Program-made: the position numbers and the translations under genes
The notes under the pieces: generated by a model
The model's database searches: none
What the model saw: the letters and a program-made list of their open reading frames with translations, nothing else
What the model was told of the DNA's origin: nothing
Assembly: GCA_021295155.1 (NCBI GenBank)
Contig: JAJTJC010000035.1
Span: forward strand, 868,001-932,000
DNA length: 64,000 bases
Direction of reading: 5' to 3'
Origin: Flavobacteriaceae bacterium D16
GTDB lineage: Bacteria > Bacteroidota > Bacteroidia > Flavobacteriales > Flavobacteriaceae
Shown here: one piece after another, positions 33,577-42,301 of the stretch
How positions within the stretch are numbered: position 1 is the first letter of the stretch
How the letters are laid out: the number at the start of each line of letters is the position of its first letter

Positions 33577-34998
33577 ATGGAACATTCTTACAAAGAAGCT
33601 TTATCTAATCCCATTTTTGAGAAGATTTCAAGGGCCTCTCAGGAGCTGGGCATGGACTCCTATGTAATTGGTGGTTATGTGCGCGACTACCTGTTGAAAA
33701 GAGGAATTCCCAAAGATATTGACATCGTGGCTGTGGGTGAAGGCATTAAACTGGCCAGAAAGGTAGCGGAACAGCTTCCCGATAAACCCCAGGTTAAAGT
33801 ATTCAAGAATTTTGGAACGGCCATGATCAGGCATCGGGGCAAAGAACTCGAATTTGTTGGAGCCCGGAAAGAAAGTTATCAGCGCAATAGTCGGAAACCT
33901 ATAGTGGAAACCGGAACTTTGGAAGACGACCAGAAACGAAGGGACTTTACTATTAATGCCCTGGCACTCTCCCTGCAACCTGCAAATTTTGGTAAACTGC
34001 TGGATCCATTTTCTGGCCTTGAAGACCTGAATAACAAGATACTAAGGACGCCCTTGGATCCTGACATTACCTATTCGGATGATCCTTTGCGTATGATGCG
34101 GGCCATCCGTTTTGCTTCGCAATTAAAATTTACCATACATCCTGAATCCCTGAAGGCCATCTCCGATAATCGGGAACGGATTAACATAATATCCAAGGAG
34201 CGTATCGTAGACGAACTACATAAAATACTGGCTTGTAATCAACCCTCAAGAGGATTAAGACTTTTACATGAAACCGGATTAATGGCCATCATACTGCCTG
34301 AATTAAACGCCTTACGGGGAATCGAAGAAGTAGAGGGACAACGACATAAGGACAATTTCTGGCATACACTGGAGGTTGTAGATAATATTGCCAAGGCTAC
34401 GGATAACCTTTGGCTGCGATGGGCTGCATTACTTCATGACATAGGAAAGGCACCAACCAAACGATTCGATCCTAAAATTGGCTGGACCTTCCATGCACAT
34501 GAGTTTGTAGGTTCCAAAATGGTCTACAAACTGTTTAAACGCCTCCGAATGCCTCAGAATGAAAAGATGAAATTCGTCCAAAAAATGGTGAGGATGAGTT
34601 CCAGGCCGATCATTCTATCAGAGGAACATGTCACCGATTCTGCAGTTCGAAGACTGGTTTTCGATGCAGGGGAACATGTAGACGATCTGATGACTTTATG
34701 CGAAGCCGATATCACCACTAAAAACCCTAGGAAACAACGTCGATACCGAAATAATTTCCAGCTGGTACGCCAGAAGATTGTAGAGGTTGAAGAGCGGGAC
34801 CGTATCCGCAATTTCCAACCTCCGATTAGTGGGGATGACATCATGAATGCCTTTGGGATAAAACCCTGCCGCGAAATAGGCATCATTAAGGAGGCCATCA
34901 AAGAGGCGATCCTCGAAGGGGAAATCCCCAATGAATACGCTCCTGCCTACGATTTCATGCTTAAAAGAGGTAAAGAAATCGGTCTGCAAACTAAGTAA
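33577..34998 (+). CDS. cca: CCA tRNA nucleotidyltransferase
   Basis: Adds or repairs the 3' CCA end of tRNAs. The class II nucleotidyltransferase head has GGYVRDYLL and the metal-binding DIDIV, followed by RRDFTINALA and the RNA-binding domain with DDPLRMMRAIRFASQL. A C-terminal HD domain (LLHDIGKAPT, ~residues 287-296) suggests added phosphohydrolase activity. The 473-residue length is normal. The start is supported by the KEALSNPIF opening shared by related proteins, although a promoter element sits very close. Confidence 0.95.
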   Translation: MEHSYKEALSNPIFEKISRASQELGMDSYVIGGYVRDYLLKRGIPKDIDIVAVGEGIKLARKVAEQLPDKPQVKVFKNFGTAMIRHRGKELEFVGARKESYQRNSRKPIVETGTLEDDQKRRDFTINALALSLQPANFGKLLDPFSGLEDLNNKILRTPLDPDITYSDDPLRMMRAIRFASQLKFTIHPESLKAISDNRERINIISKERIVDELHKILACNQPSRGLRLLHETGLMAIILPELNALRGIEEVEGQRHKDNFWHTLEVVDNIAKATDNLWLRWAALLHDIGKAPTKRFDPKIGWTFHAHEFVGSKMVYKLFKRLRMPQNEKMKFVQKMVRMSSRPIILSEEHVTDSAVRRLVFDAGEHVDDLMTLCEADITTKNPRKQRRYRNNFQLVRQKIVEVEERDRIRNFQPPISGDDIMNAFGIKPCREIGIIKEAIKEAILEGEIPNEYAPAYDFMLKRGKEIGLQTK

Positions 34999-35038
34999 AT
35001 ACCCAGCGCTACAGCTGTGTAGTTTGGCGGAAGAACCG

Positions 35039-35046
35039 TAATTTTG
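35039..35046 (+). promoter_or_regulatory. candidate -7 promoter element of ctaA
   Basis: TAATTTTG ends 20 bp before the ATG at 35067. A TTTG lies upstream, but only 12 bp away, too close for a standard -33 element. Confidence 0.5.
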
Positions 35047-35066
35047 TTTTCTATTTTTTAATAGCT

Positions 35067-36101
35067 ATGAAAAAGATGTATCGAAGACTCGCTAAAACCT
35101 CCTTGATACTGGTTTATCTGGTCATCCTTGCGGGTGCTGTGGTACGCATGACCGGCAGCGGTATGGGCTGTCCGGATTGGCCGAAGTGTTTTGGTTACCT
35201 CATCCCACCCACCGAAGAAACAGAGTTGATCTGGTCCGCAGATAAGGAGTATAAAAAAGGCCAGGTTATCATTCGTAAAGAACAACTTTGGGTTGCCCAG
35301 CAAGATTTCAGATCAGGCCAGGGTTACGACATAGCAAACTGGGCAGTTTACGACAAACACGATTACGCAATATTCAATGTATTTCATACCTGGACCGAAT
35401 TTATAAATCGCCTGCTGGGTGCTTTGGCCGGACTTGCCACGCTGCTTCTCGCTATTAGTTCAATAGGATACTGGAGGGAGCGCAAATTAATAACCATATT
35501 ATCCGTAATTGTGGTCCTCGCTATGGGCTTTCAGGCATGGCTTGGGGCTACAGTGGTCTATTCTGTTCTGGAACCCGTAAAAATTACGGTACATATGGTT
35601 ATGGCACTTGCAATTGTTGCGCTGCTTCTTTACCTGATTCATAAAACGGGTACGATAAACCAATCGAACAAAATGCAAGCCGGGTTAAGAGGTCTTATAC
35701 TTATTGCCATGGTGTTGACCATCGTGCAAATCGTCCTTGGGACCCAGGTACGGCAGTTTGTTGATGAGCAAGTGGATATGTTTGGAGAGACAGCCAAAGA
35801 TCTTTGGCTGGCGTCACCAACATTGCCATTTTATATTCACCGGAGTTTCTCCATACTCGTAGTACTATTAAATGCTTACCTCGCCTACCGCATTTTTAGG
35901 GACAAGTTAGGCTTTGGTAAAATCAACTGGGTTATGGGGCTACTTTTAGCTGAGGCCTTGACAGGAATTGTTATGTATTATCTGGATTTTCCATTCAGCA
36001 GCCAGCCTTTACATCTATTTCTAGCTGCCCTACTTTTCGGAGTACAATTCTTTTTGGTTCTGGAAGTATTTACCAACAGGAGTAAGCTAAAATCTTCGTA
36101 A
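35067..36101 (+). CDS. ctaA: heme A synthase (COX15/CtaA family)
   Basis: Converts heme O to heme A for cytochrome oxidase in the inner membrane. Eight helices are apparent. AVVRMTGSGMGCPDWPKCFG carries the redox Cys pair, and the heme-ligand His residues are in FHTWTEFINRLLG, VHMVMAL, FYIHRSF and PLHLFLAALLFGVQF. The first outer loop has an insertion of about 45 residues (YKKGQVIIRKEQLWVAQQ, then NWAVYD) with the spacing of a chitin-binding type 3 (CBM5/12) module. The next gene starts 25 bp later. Confidence 0.93.
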   Translation: MKKMYRRLAKTSLILVYLVILAGAVVRMTGSGMGCPDWPKCFGYLIPPTEETELIWSADKEYKKGQVIIRKEQLWVAQQDFRSGQGYDIANWAVYDKHDYAIFNVFHTWTEFINRLLGALAGLATLLLAISSIGYWRERKLITILSVIVVLAMGFQAWLGATVVYSVLEPVKITVHMVMALAIVALLLYLIHKTGTINQSNKMQAGLRGLILIAMVLTIVQIVLGTQVRQFVDEQVDMFGETAKDLWLASPTLPFYIHRSFSILVVLLNAYLAYRIFRDKLGFGKINWVMGLLLAEALTGIVMYYLDFPFSSQPLHLFLAALLFGVQFFLVLEVFTNRSKLKSS

Positions 36102-36106
36102 TTTTG
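36099..36106 (+). promoter_or_regulatory. candidate -7 promoter element
   Basis: TAATTTTG overlaps the ctaA stop codon and ends 20 bp before the ATG at 36127, matching the spacing seen for ctaA itself. Confidence 0.5.
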
Positions 36107-36126
36107 CGTACGCTTTTTGCCGGGCT

Positions 36127-36621
36127 ATGATATTCAAGATCAGAATAATACTGGATGCGGAAGAGGATATTTTCCGCGATATCGAAATCGAAGGATCCAA
36201 CACCCTGGAAGACCTGCACAATACCATTACCCAGTCCTTTGGATTTCTGGGTAATGAAATGGCATCGTTTTATACCTGCGATGATCGTTGGAACCAGGAA
36301 GATGAGATCCCCTTATTTGATATGGGAGAGGGTGAAGCCCCATTGAGGTTTATGAAAGATACCCTGGTTCAGGATATCTTGACTGAAGAGAATCCGAAAC
36401 TCATCTATGTCTATGATTTCCTAAGCATGTGGACATTTTTCGTAGAATTGGCCGACATCTCCAGAAAAGAAGATGGCAGGACTTATCCGAACTTGCTGTT
36501 TAGTTTCGGGGAACTTCCCGATGCACCGCCGGAAAAACAATTTGAATCCGAAAGTGATAATGATTTCGACAACTCCCTTGAAAGCTATGAAGACCTCGAT
36601 TTTGACGAAAATTGGAATTAA
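36127..36621 (+). CDS. pRiA4b ORF-3-like (PRiA4_ORF3) family protein
   Basis: A 164-residue cytosolic protein of the PRiA4_ORF3 family, first noted on a plasmid and in an IS1096 passenger gene but common on chromosomes. Recognised from the FKIRIILDAEEDIFRDIEI opening, LEDLHNTITQSFGF, SFYTCDDRW and LIYVYDFLSMWTFFVEL. The last ~35 residues are an acidic Asp/Glu/Ser tail. Function unknown; nothing nearby suggests a transposon. Confidence 0.85.
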   Translation: MIFKIRIILDAEEDIFRDIEIEGSNTLEDLHNTITQSFGFLGNEMASFYTCDDRWNQEDEIPLFDMGEGEAPLRFMKDTLVQDILTEENPKLIYVYDFLSMWTFFVELADISRKEDGRTYPNLLFSFGELPDAPPEKQFESESDNDFDNSLESYEDLDFDENWN

Positions 36622-36654
36622 GACCGTTCCATCTGAATAGCTACCCCATCCTCC

Positions 36655-37743
36655 CTATTTTTGCAAACCCAGTCTCTTTTCAAGGATTTGCTTCATACTG
36701 ACATCCTGATAATTACGCTTCACAAAGTCCAGAGCCAGGTACAGTAACTGCCCCATTGTTTTGCAATTTTTAAAATTCATATCGTGGGTCAGGTCATAGA
36801 TCTGCTTTCCCAATAATTCAATATTTTCAGGAAGGGAGATATTGTCTTCTTTACATATGTTGACCAGTCGGTTAATGCGTTCTCCTGAGCTTATGATCCG
36901 TTTAGCTACCGCCGAGCGCTCCTCGATCTTGTACTGATCTACCGAATCCGTCAACAATTTGTTTTGGACCATTTCTACCATGGTGTAATTTTCCTTGAAA
37001 AATTGCGGTCGATAAACATTGAGTTTTCCCTCAAAACTCTGCTGGTCAAAGTCAATAGCACGTATTTTATAGATCACATGGTCAAAATCGTGCATGGGTA
37101 CAATAACGTAGTTATAGGACCGCATATCACCAAGCAACCTGATCATACAGCGTTCGTTGAACTTGACAAATTCTTTGGCCAGTTGTGCCTTTTCAGATTC
37201 TGTACAATCTGGCAGCATCTCCTTGATAAACACATCACCGGGAATCCCCGCTATATGCTCTTCGATCAGGGTATCTTCATGCACCAGAAAATTTAAATTG
37301 TAGGGCGATAAAATGTGTTCCAGTTCCAGTCCATAAATACGTGAGGCATCTGTTTTCTTCACATAGAAATAGAGGAAATTGTCGTTCAGAATATTACGAA
37401 CCTTAATGCGAAAGGGCTTGGAATTACCGAAAGTGCAGAAATCTACGGCATCAATATTGAGGTATTGGAAGATATGCTCACTACCGTCAGAATGCAGAAT
37501 GGAATAAACACTTTTCAGGCTTTGGTCGATCTCCTTCCGATCCGAATCTGAATAATATACCCGTACCCACAGCGTGTCTTCTCCATTATCATCATAAACC
37601 ACCACAGAACCGGCAAAACGCAACAGGTCATCATAAAAAATAGGGATTTCAATTTTCCGGCTGTATTGTTCGAGGTATGCATCCAACTTCTCACTAACCG
37701 GGTAAGCCGGTTTTTTCTTCGACATCAATGGTTGCTGGCCCAT
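36655..37743 (-). CDS. uncharacterised protein with kinase-like fold features
   Basis: About 362 residues, cytosolic, no recognised family. The order of motifs looks like a protein- or PI-kinase-type fold: a possible beta3 Lys in FYVKKTD (~residue 128), an acidic helix LELEHIL, a hinge-like IEEHIAG, a catalytic-loop-like GDMRSYNYVIV (~204) and a metal-site-like AIDFDQQ (~230), then an all-helical C-terminus. I chose the ATG at 37743; another is at 37725. The longer frame to 37824 would use up the divergent promoter. The ABC transporter genes read away from it. The kinase idea is inference from motif order only. Confidence 0.65.
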   Translation of the reverse strand: MGQQPLMSKKKPAYPVSEKLDAYLEQYSRKIEIPIFYDDLLRFAGSVVVYDDNGEDTLWVRVYYSDSDRKEIDQSLKSVYSILHSDGSEHIFQYLNIDAVDFCTFGNSKPFRIKVRNILNDNFLYFYVKKTDASRIYGLELEHILSPYNLNFLVHEDTLIEEHIAGIPGDVFIKEMLPDCTESEKAQLAKEFVKFNERCMIRLLGDMRSYNYVIVPMHDFDHVIYKIRAIDFDQQSFEGKLNVYRPQFFKENYTMVEMVQNKLLTDSVDQYKIEERSAVAKRIISSGERINRLVNICKEDNISLPENIELLGKQIYDLTHDMNFKNCKTMGQLLYLALDFVKRNYQDVSMKQILEKRLGLQK

Positions 37744-37823
37744 AAAATTTTTTACTTTTATTTTCTTGTAACAAATTAGTGATTTCTTCGTCAAGTTACT
37801 ATACAACCAATACAGATTTCCCA

Positions 37824-38726
37824 TTGGAAACCATTTTATCAGTCAACCAACTCACTAAAAAATTCGGCTACCTGACCGCAGTCAAAGACCTTTCATTTTC
37901 CATTGAAAAGGGTAATGTTTATGGCATTTTGGGCCCTAATGGAAGTGGTAAGTCAACAACCCTCGGGATAGTACTGAATGTGGTGAACAGAACCAGTGGC
38001 TCTTTTACCTGGTTTGATGGTAATATTACCACCCATAATGCTTTGAAACGGGTAGGTGCCATTATAGAGCGTCCTAACTTTTACCCGTATATGTCGGCTA
38101 TACAAAACCTGAAATTGGTTTGCAAGATCAAAGAAGTTCCGGATGATAAGATTCAGGAAAAGCTGGAACTGGTTGGATTATGGGAAAGGCGTGATAGCAA
38201 ATTCAAGACGTATTCCCTTGGGATGAAACAACGTCTGGCCATAGCATCAGCCCTGCTTAATGATCCTGAGATCCTTATCCTGGATGAACCCACAAACGGG
38301 CTGGATCCCCAGGGAATCCATCAAATTCGCGAAACAATCAAAAGGATCGCTTCCCAAGGCACCACTATTTTACTGGCTTCTCACCTTCTTGATGAGGTGG
38401 AAAAAGTATGTACACACGTGGTTATCCTCAGAAAAGGACAAAAACTTTACTCCGGCAAAGTAGATGGTATGATGGCCAGTCATGGTTTCTTTGAACTGAA
38501 ATCAAACAATAATGAAATATTAAAGGGATTGCTAAAGGAACACAATGGTTTCTCGGAAATCAAGGAAGAATCCGGGCTCCTGATCGCCTTTCCAAAGGAA
38601 GAGATGAGTGCAGGCGATTTAAACCAATATCTGTTTGAAAGAGGCATTGTACTATCTCATCTTCAGAAAAAGAAAGAAAGCCTCGAAGAACAATTCCTGA
38701 CCTTAACCGAAAGACAAACGGTTTAA
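37824..38726 (+). CDS. ABC transporter ATP-binding protein
   Basis: About 300 residues, the ATPase of a two-gene exporter. Walker A is GPNGSGKST, the Q-loop region is IERPNFYPYM, the signature reads YSLGMKQRL, Walker B is ILILDEPTNGLDP, and the H-loop is ASHLLDE. The start is unclear: I prefer the TTG at 37824 (LETILSVNQLTKKFG, matching where related proteins begin). A GTG at 37779 would leave only 35 bp to the divergent gene. The permease starts 12 bp downstream. Substrate unknown; it resembles the multidrug and gliding (GldA-type) ATPase group. Confidence 0.88.
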   Translation: METILSVNQLTKKFGYLTAVKDLSFSIEKGNVYGILGPNGSGKSTTLGIVLNVVNRTSGSFTWFDGNITTHNALKRVGAIIERPNFYPYMSAIQNLKLVCKIKEVPDDKIQEKLELVGLWERRDSKFKTYSLGMKQRLAIASALLNDPEILILDEPTNGLDPQGIHQIRETIKRIASQGTTILLASHLLDEVEKVCTHVVILRKGQKLYSGKVDGMMASHGFFELKSNNNEILKGLLKEHNGFSEIKEESGLLIAFPKEEMSAGDLNQYLFERGIVLSHLQKKKESLEEQFLTLTERQTV

Positions 38727-38738
38727 ACCAACAAAAGC

Positions 38739-39572
38739 ATGAAGCGCCTTCTCCATATAGAATTTATAAAGCTCTGGAACAATCGTTCGAGTAAGATTCT
38801 CATTATCTCCTATTTTGTACTGCTTACTTCAATAGCCCTGATTGCCGCTATCAAGTTTGATATAGGTCCTGTTAAGTTCCACCTGGCTGAGCAGGGAATA
38901 TTCAATTTCCCCTATATCTGGCATTTCAATACGTTTATCACGGCATTTTTCAAGTTGTTTCTGGCCATTGTCATTGTTTCCATGATGGCAAATGAATATA
39001 GCAATAAGACCATCAAACAGAACCTTATCGACGGGCTCTCCAAGAAGGAATTTATACTGTCTAAATTCCTTACCGTTGTCTCCTTCGCATTCATATCTAC
39101 CTTGTTTGTTTTTGCTGTGTCTATGATTTTGGGACTCATATATTCGGACTATGATGAATTCTCCATCATCTTTTCTGATCTGGAGTTCCTTATGGCCTTT
39201 TTTGTCAAATTGGTGGGCTTCTTTTCTTTCTGCCTTTTCCTGGGAATATTGGTAAAGCGCTCGGCTTTTGCACTGGGCTTTCTTGTTCTCTGGCAGGTTT
39301 TTGAAGGTTTTTCACGGGGTATGATCCGATGGAAACTCCTTGACGGTGATGGAACGGATGCAGTGATGGCCTTTTTTCCACTAAACTCCATGTACAATCT
39401 TATAAAAGAACCATTTTCACGCCTGAGTGCCGTGCAGACAGTTGCAGATCAAATCGGTGAGGAAATACCTTTAAACTATCAGGTTCACGGTTACGAAATG
39501 CTTATCGTACTGGGTTGGACGGCCATTTTTATCTATTTATCGTACGCTTTGCTTAAAAAGAGGGATTTATAG
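38739..39572 (+). CDS. ABC transporter permease (ABC-2 type)
   Basis: A 277-residue membrane protein with about six helices: an N-terminal amphipathic start (LLHIEFIKLWNNRSSKIL), a first helix, then MMANEYSNKTIKQNLIDGLS, the conserved ABC-2 motif in which the permease contacts the ATPase, and further helices to the C-terminus. It pairs with the ATPase gene 12 bp upstream. Substrate unknown. The T9SS protein gene begins 26 bp later, so cotranscription with it is possible. Confidence 0.87.
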   Translation: MKRLLHIEFIKLWNNRSSKILIISYFVLLTSIALIAAIKFDIGPVKFHLAEQGIFNFPYIWHFNTFITAFFKLFLAIVIVSMMANEYSNKTIKQNLIDGLSKKEFILSKFLTVVSFAFISTLFVFAVSMILGLIYSDYDEFSIIFSDLEFLMAFFVKLVGFFSFCLFLGILVKRSAFALGFLVLWQVFEGFSRGMIRWKLLDGDGTDAVMAFFPLNSMYNLIKEPFSRLSAVQTVADQIGEEIPLNYQVHGYEMLIVLGWTAIFIYLSYALLKKRDL

Positions 39573-39598
39573 TATCTTGTGGTGTTTGCGAGAACACT

Positions 39599-42298
39599 AT
39601 GAAAAAGATTGCCGCAAGTCTCATACTCCTCTTGCTCTGTCCCCTTTTGCTTCACTCACAGGGTGAAACCGCCAATTGGTACTTTGGGCAAAATACAGGA
39701 ATTCGCTTCAATAATGATGGTACCGTTAGTCCTGTAACAGATAGCGCTATCGACACCTTTGAGGGTTGCGCAACCATTTCGGATAATTTTGGAAACCTGC
39801 TCTTTTACACGGATGGAATAAGTGTATATGACCGCAACCACAATGTGATGCCTAATGGTAAAGGCTTATATGGCGACCCTTCCAGCACACAATCAGCTCT
39901 TATTGTTCCACAACCGGATAGCTCAACCATTTTCTACATCTTTACTGTAGACACCAGCCTGGATGTTAATGATCAGGACCAGGGATTTAATTATTCCGTG
40001 GTAGATATCTCCCTGAATGGTGGAAACGGGGCAGTAACGACCAAGAACGTCCAACTGATAAACAACACCTCAGAAAAATTAACGGCCGTTATTAAAGATT
40101 GTTTTGACAAGTCTATCTGGGTTTTAACACTAGCCCCGGAAGACGGCTACAGTCCTATAATTGACACCTTTTATGCCTTTGAGGTGACCAGCACAGGGGT
40201 AAATCCCCAAGCTGTAAAGTCAAAACTTAATGCCCAGATCCAGGATGCTCGGGGTTACCTGAAATTAAATTCCACAGGTGATAAGATTGCAGCTGCAAAT
40301 GTGACCTCTGGTTTATACTTATACGACTTTGATGCTGCAACGGGGATTGTATCCAATGAACAGCAAATAAACATACAGGACGATAATATTAACCCCTATG
40401 GGTTGGAGTTTTCTCCTAACAACCGTTTTCTATACGTCCAGACCTATAATAATGTTCAGGTGTCTGTTGGGCATTCTTCCTCATTGCTGCAGTATGACCT
40501 TACTGCAGGAGATATTGCCGGATCCATGGTGTTGCTGGATAAGCGCCCTATATACCGGGGAGCATTGCAACTTGGACCTGATGGTAAAATTTACAGGGCT
40601 TTGGCAAGGGCCTATGAAGAGGGCACTCCCTATTTAGGGGTTATTGAGAACCCTGATGAAATTGGGCTTAATGCCAATTACCAGCACAATAGAATTAGCC
40701 TGAGAGGTAACAACAGTACCCAGGGGCTACCTCCTTTTATACAGTCCTTTTTCAGCAAGAGAAGTCTGGTGCAAAATGCGGATGGCACAAGCAGTAATAG
40801 CATTGCTCTTTGTGAGGGTGATTCTGTAAGCATGGTCGCAGAAGCATTACCCAATGCAACCTACCTCTGGGAAAAGGACGGGTTACCTATAAACGTGGTG
40901 GGTAACACCTATGATTTAAATACTGTTGGACCCCAGGATGGCGGGCGATACAGTGTGGATATCATCCCGGATGATCCGAGTATATGCCCTATATACGCTG
41001 AATCACTGATAGAGGTCCTGGAGGTTCCCCAAGCAAGCATACAACTTACACAGTGCGACCTGAATCTTGATAACTCAACGGATGGTATCACCACAATTAA
41101 CCTCGACAGGTTTAACACGGACGAGGACATCACGTATTATTTCTATGAAAACGAAACGGACAGGCTGAATGATTCTTTTATCACAAGCCCTTCAGAATAT
41201 GTGAATACGGTTCCCTTCCAGCAAACATTACTCTATAAAGCAGTAAACATTAAAGGTTGTGAATATTTCGGCGAATTGGATATTGATATATTTCCCGTTT
41301 CCATTGTTCCAAATAGTACGGGACCATTCTACAGCTGTGACCTCAGTGCAGAAGATGAGAATTTGTATGCTGATTTTGATCTCAATGAAATTAGGGCCCG
41401 ATATGCCCCGTTGGATGTAGCGGTATATGAATCCTTACAAAGTCTTGCCCTGGAACAAAATGCCTTATCAGGACTGTATAGATCGGAAGGCCAATCCCTC
41501 TATGTACGCCTGCAGGATGGTAACCAGTGCCAGGGAGTTGAAATTGTGGACCTCATTGTGAATCCGCTTCCGGATGTCAATTTAAGGGACCAATATTTGT
41601 TATGTACGGATGCCCCCGGTATTACCATTGCCGCTCCATCTGGTTTTGCATCCTATTCCTGGTTTCATAATAGCTCAGGCAGGGAAATTCAAATTAGTGA
41701 CCTGGAAGAGGTCACCCTGAATGAAACAGGAATCTACCGTCTGGAAGTTGTTTCTGAATCTATCTTTGGAAATGAAGTGATTACTTGTAGCAACAGCAAT
41801 TCCTTTGAAGTAATTGCATCTAACAAGGCTACAATTGAATCTATCGAAATCGAAGATTTCTCTGCGAATAACAAGGTCAGTGTAACTGTTACCGGTGAGG
41901 GGATATATGAATATTCTATTGATGGCTTCGATTATCAGGAAGAGGCGGTTTTTGAAAACCTGGAACCGGGTATCTATACCCTCCATATTCAGGATTTAAA
42001 TGGTTGTGGAATCACGGAAAAAGAAATATCCGTACTCGGTTATCCAAAATTTTTCACACCTAACGGTGATGGCGTCAATGATTACTGGCAAATTACCGGC
42101 ATACAAGGAGAAACAGCCGCTGATTCCAGGGTTTTTATCTACGACCGCTATGGTCGGGTGGTGACTCAAATACTTCCCAGTGATATTGGGTGGAACGGCA
42201 GGGCCAGTGCCAGGGATCTGCCTGCTGCAGATTACTGGTTCAGTATAAGGTTAAATAACGGTAGGGAATTTAAGGGACATTTTGCCTTAAAGAGATAA
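39599..42298 (+). CDS. T9SS type B sorting-domain protein, large exported protein
   Basis: An 899-residue secreted protein. The signal peptide (LLLLCPLLLHSQ) is followed by a beta-propeller-like region, common in flavobacterial gliding/T9SS substrates (ANWYFGQNTGIRF; ~residues 20-390), then Ig-like segments (~400-700), a SprB-like repeat, and a type B C-terminal sorting domain (from ~42038: YPKFFTPNGDGVNDYW, then IYDRYGRVV and GWNGRASARDLPAADYWF). It should be exported by T9SS to the cell surface. The next gene, also T9SS type B, starts 3 bp after the stop. Confidence 0.9.
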   Translation: MKKIAASLILLLLCPLLLHSQGETANWYFGQNTGIRFNNDGTVSPVTDSAIDTFEGCATISDNFGNLLFYTDGISVYDRNHNVMPNGKGLYGDPSSTQSALIVPQPDSSTIFYIFTVDTSLDVNDQDQGFNYSVVDISLNGGNGAVTTKNVQLINNTSEKLTAVIKDCFDKSIWVLTLAPEDGYSPIIDTFYAFEVTSTGVNPQAVKSKLNAQIQDARGYLKLNSTGDKIAAANVTSGLYLYDFDAATGIVSNEQQINIQDDNINPYGLEFSPNNRFLYVQTYNNVQVSVGHSSSLLQYDLTAGDIAGSMVLLDKRPIYRGALQLGPDGKIYRALARAYEEGTPYLGVIENPDEIGLNANYQHNRISLRGNNSTQGLPPFIQSFFSKRSLVQNADGTSSNSIALCEGDSVSMVAEALPNATYLWEKDGLPINVVGNTYDLNTVGPQDGGRYSVDIIPDDPSICPIYAESLIEVLEVPQASIQLTQCDLNLDNSTDGITTINLDRFNTDEDITYYFYENETDRLNDSFITSPSEYVNTVPFQQTLLYKAVNIKGCEYFGELDIDIFPVSIVPNSTGPFYSCDLSAEDENLYADFDLNEIRARYAPLDVAVYESLQSLALEQNALSGLYRSEGQSLYVRLQDGNQCQGVEIVDLIVNPLPDVNLRDQYLLCTDAPGITIAAPSGFASYSWFHNSSGREIQISDLEEVTLNETGIYRLEVVSESIFGNEVITCSNSNSFEVIASNKATIESIEIEDFSANNKVSVTVTGEGIYEYSIDGFDYQEEAVFENLEPGIYTLHIQDLNGCGITEKEISVLGYPKFFTPNGDGVNDYWQITGIQGETAADSRVFIYDRYGRVVTQILPSDIGWNGRASARDLPAADYWFSIRLNNGREFKGHFALKR

Positions 42299-42301
42299 CA
42301 T

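Noticed and set aside
36127-36621. Transposon passenger because of the PRiA4_ORF3/IS1096 family name
   Set aside because: No transposase or inverted repeats nearby; the family is widespread on chromosomes.
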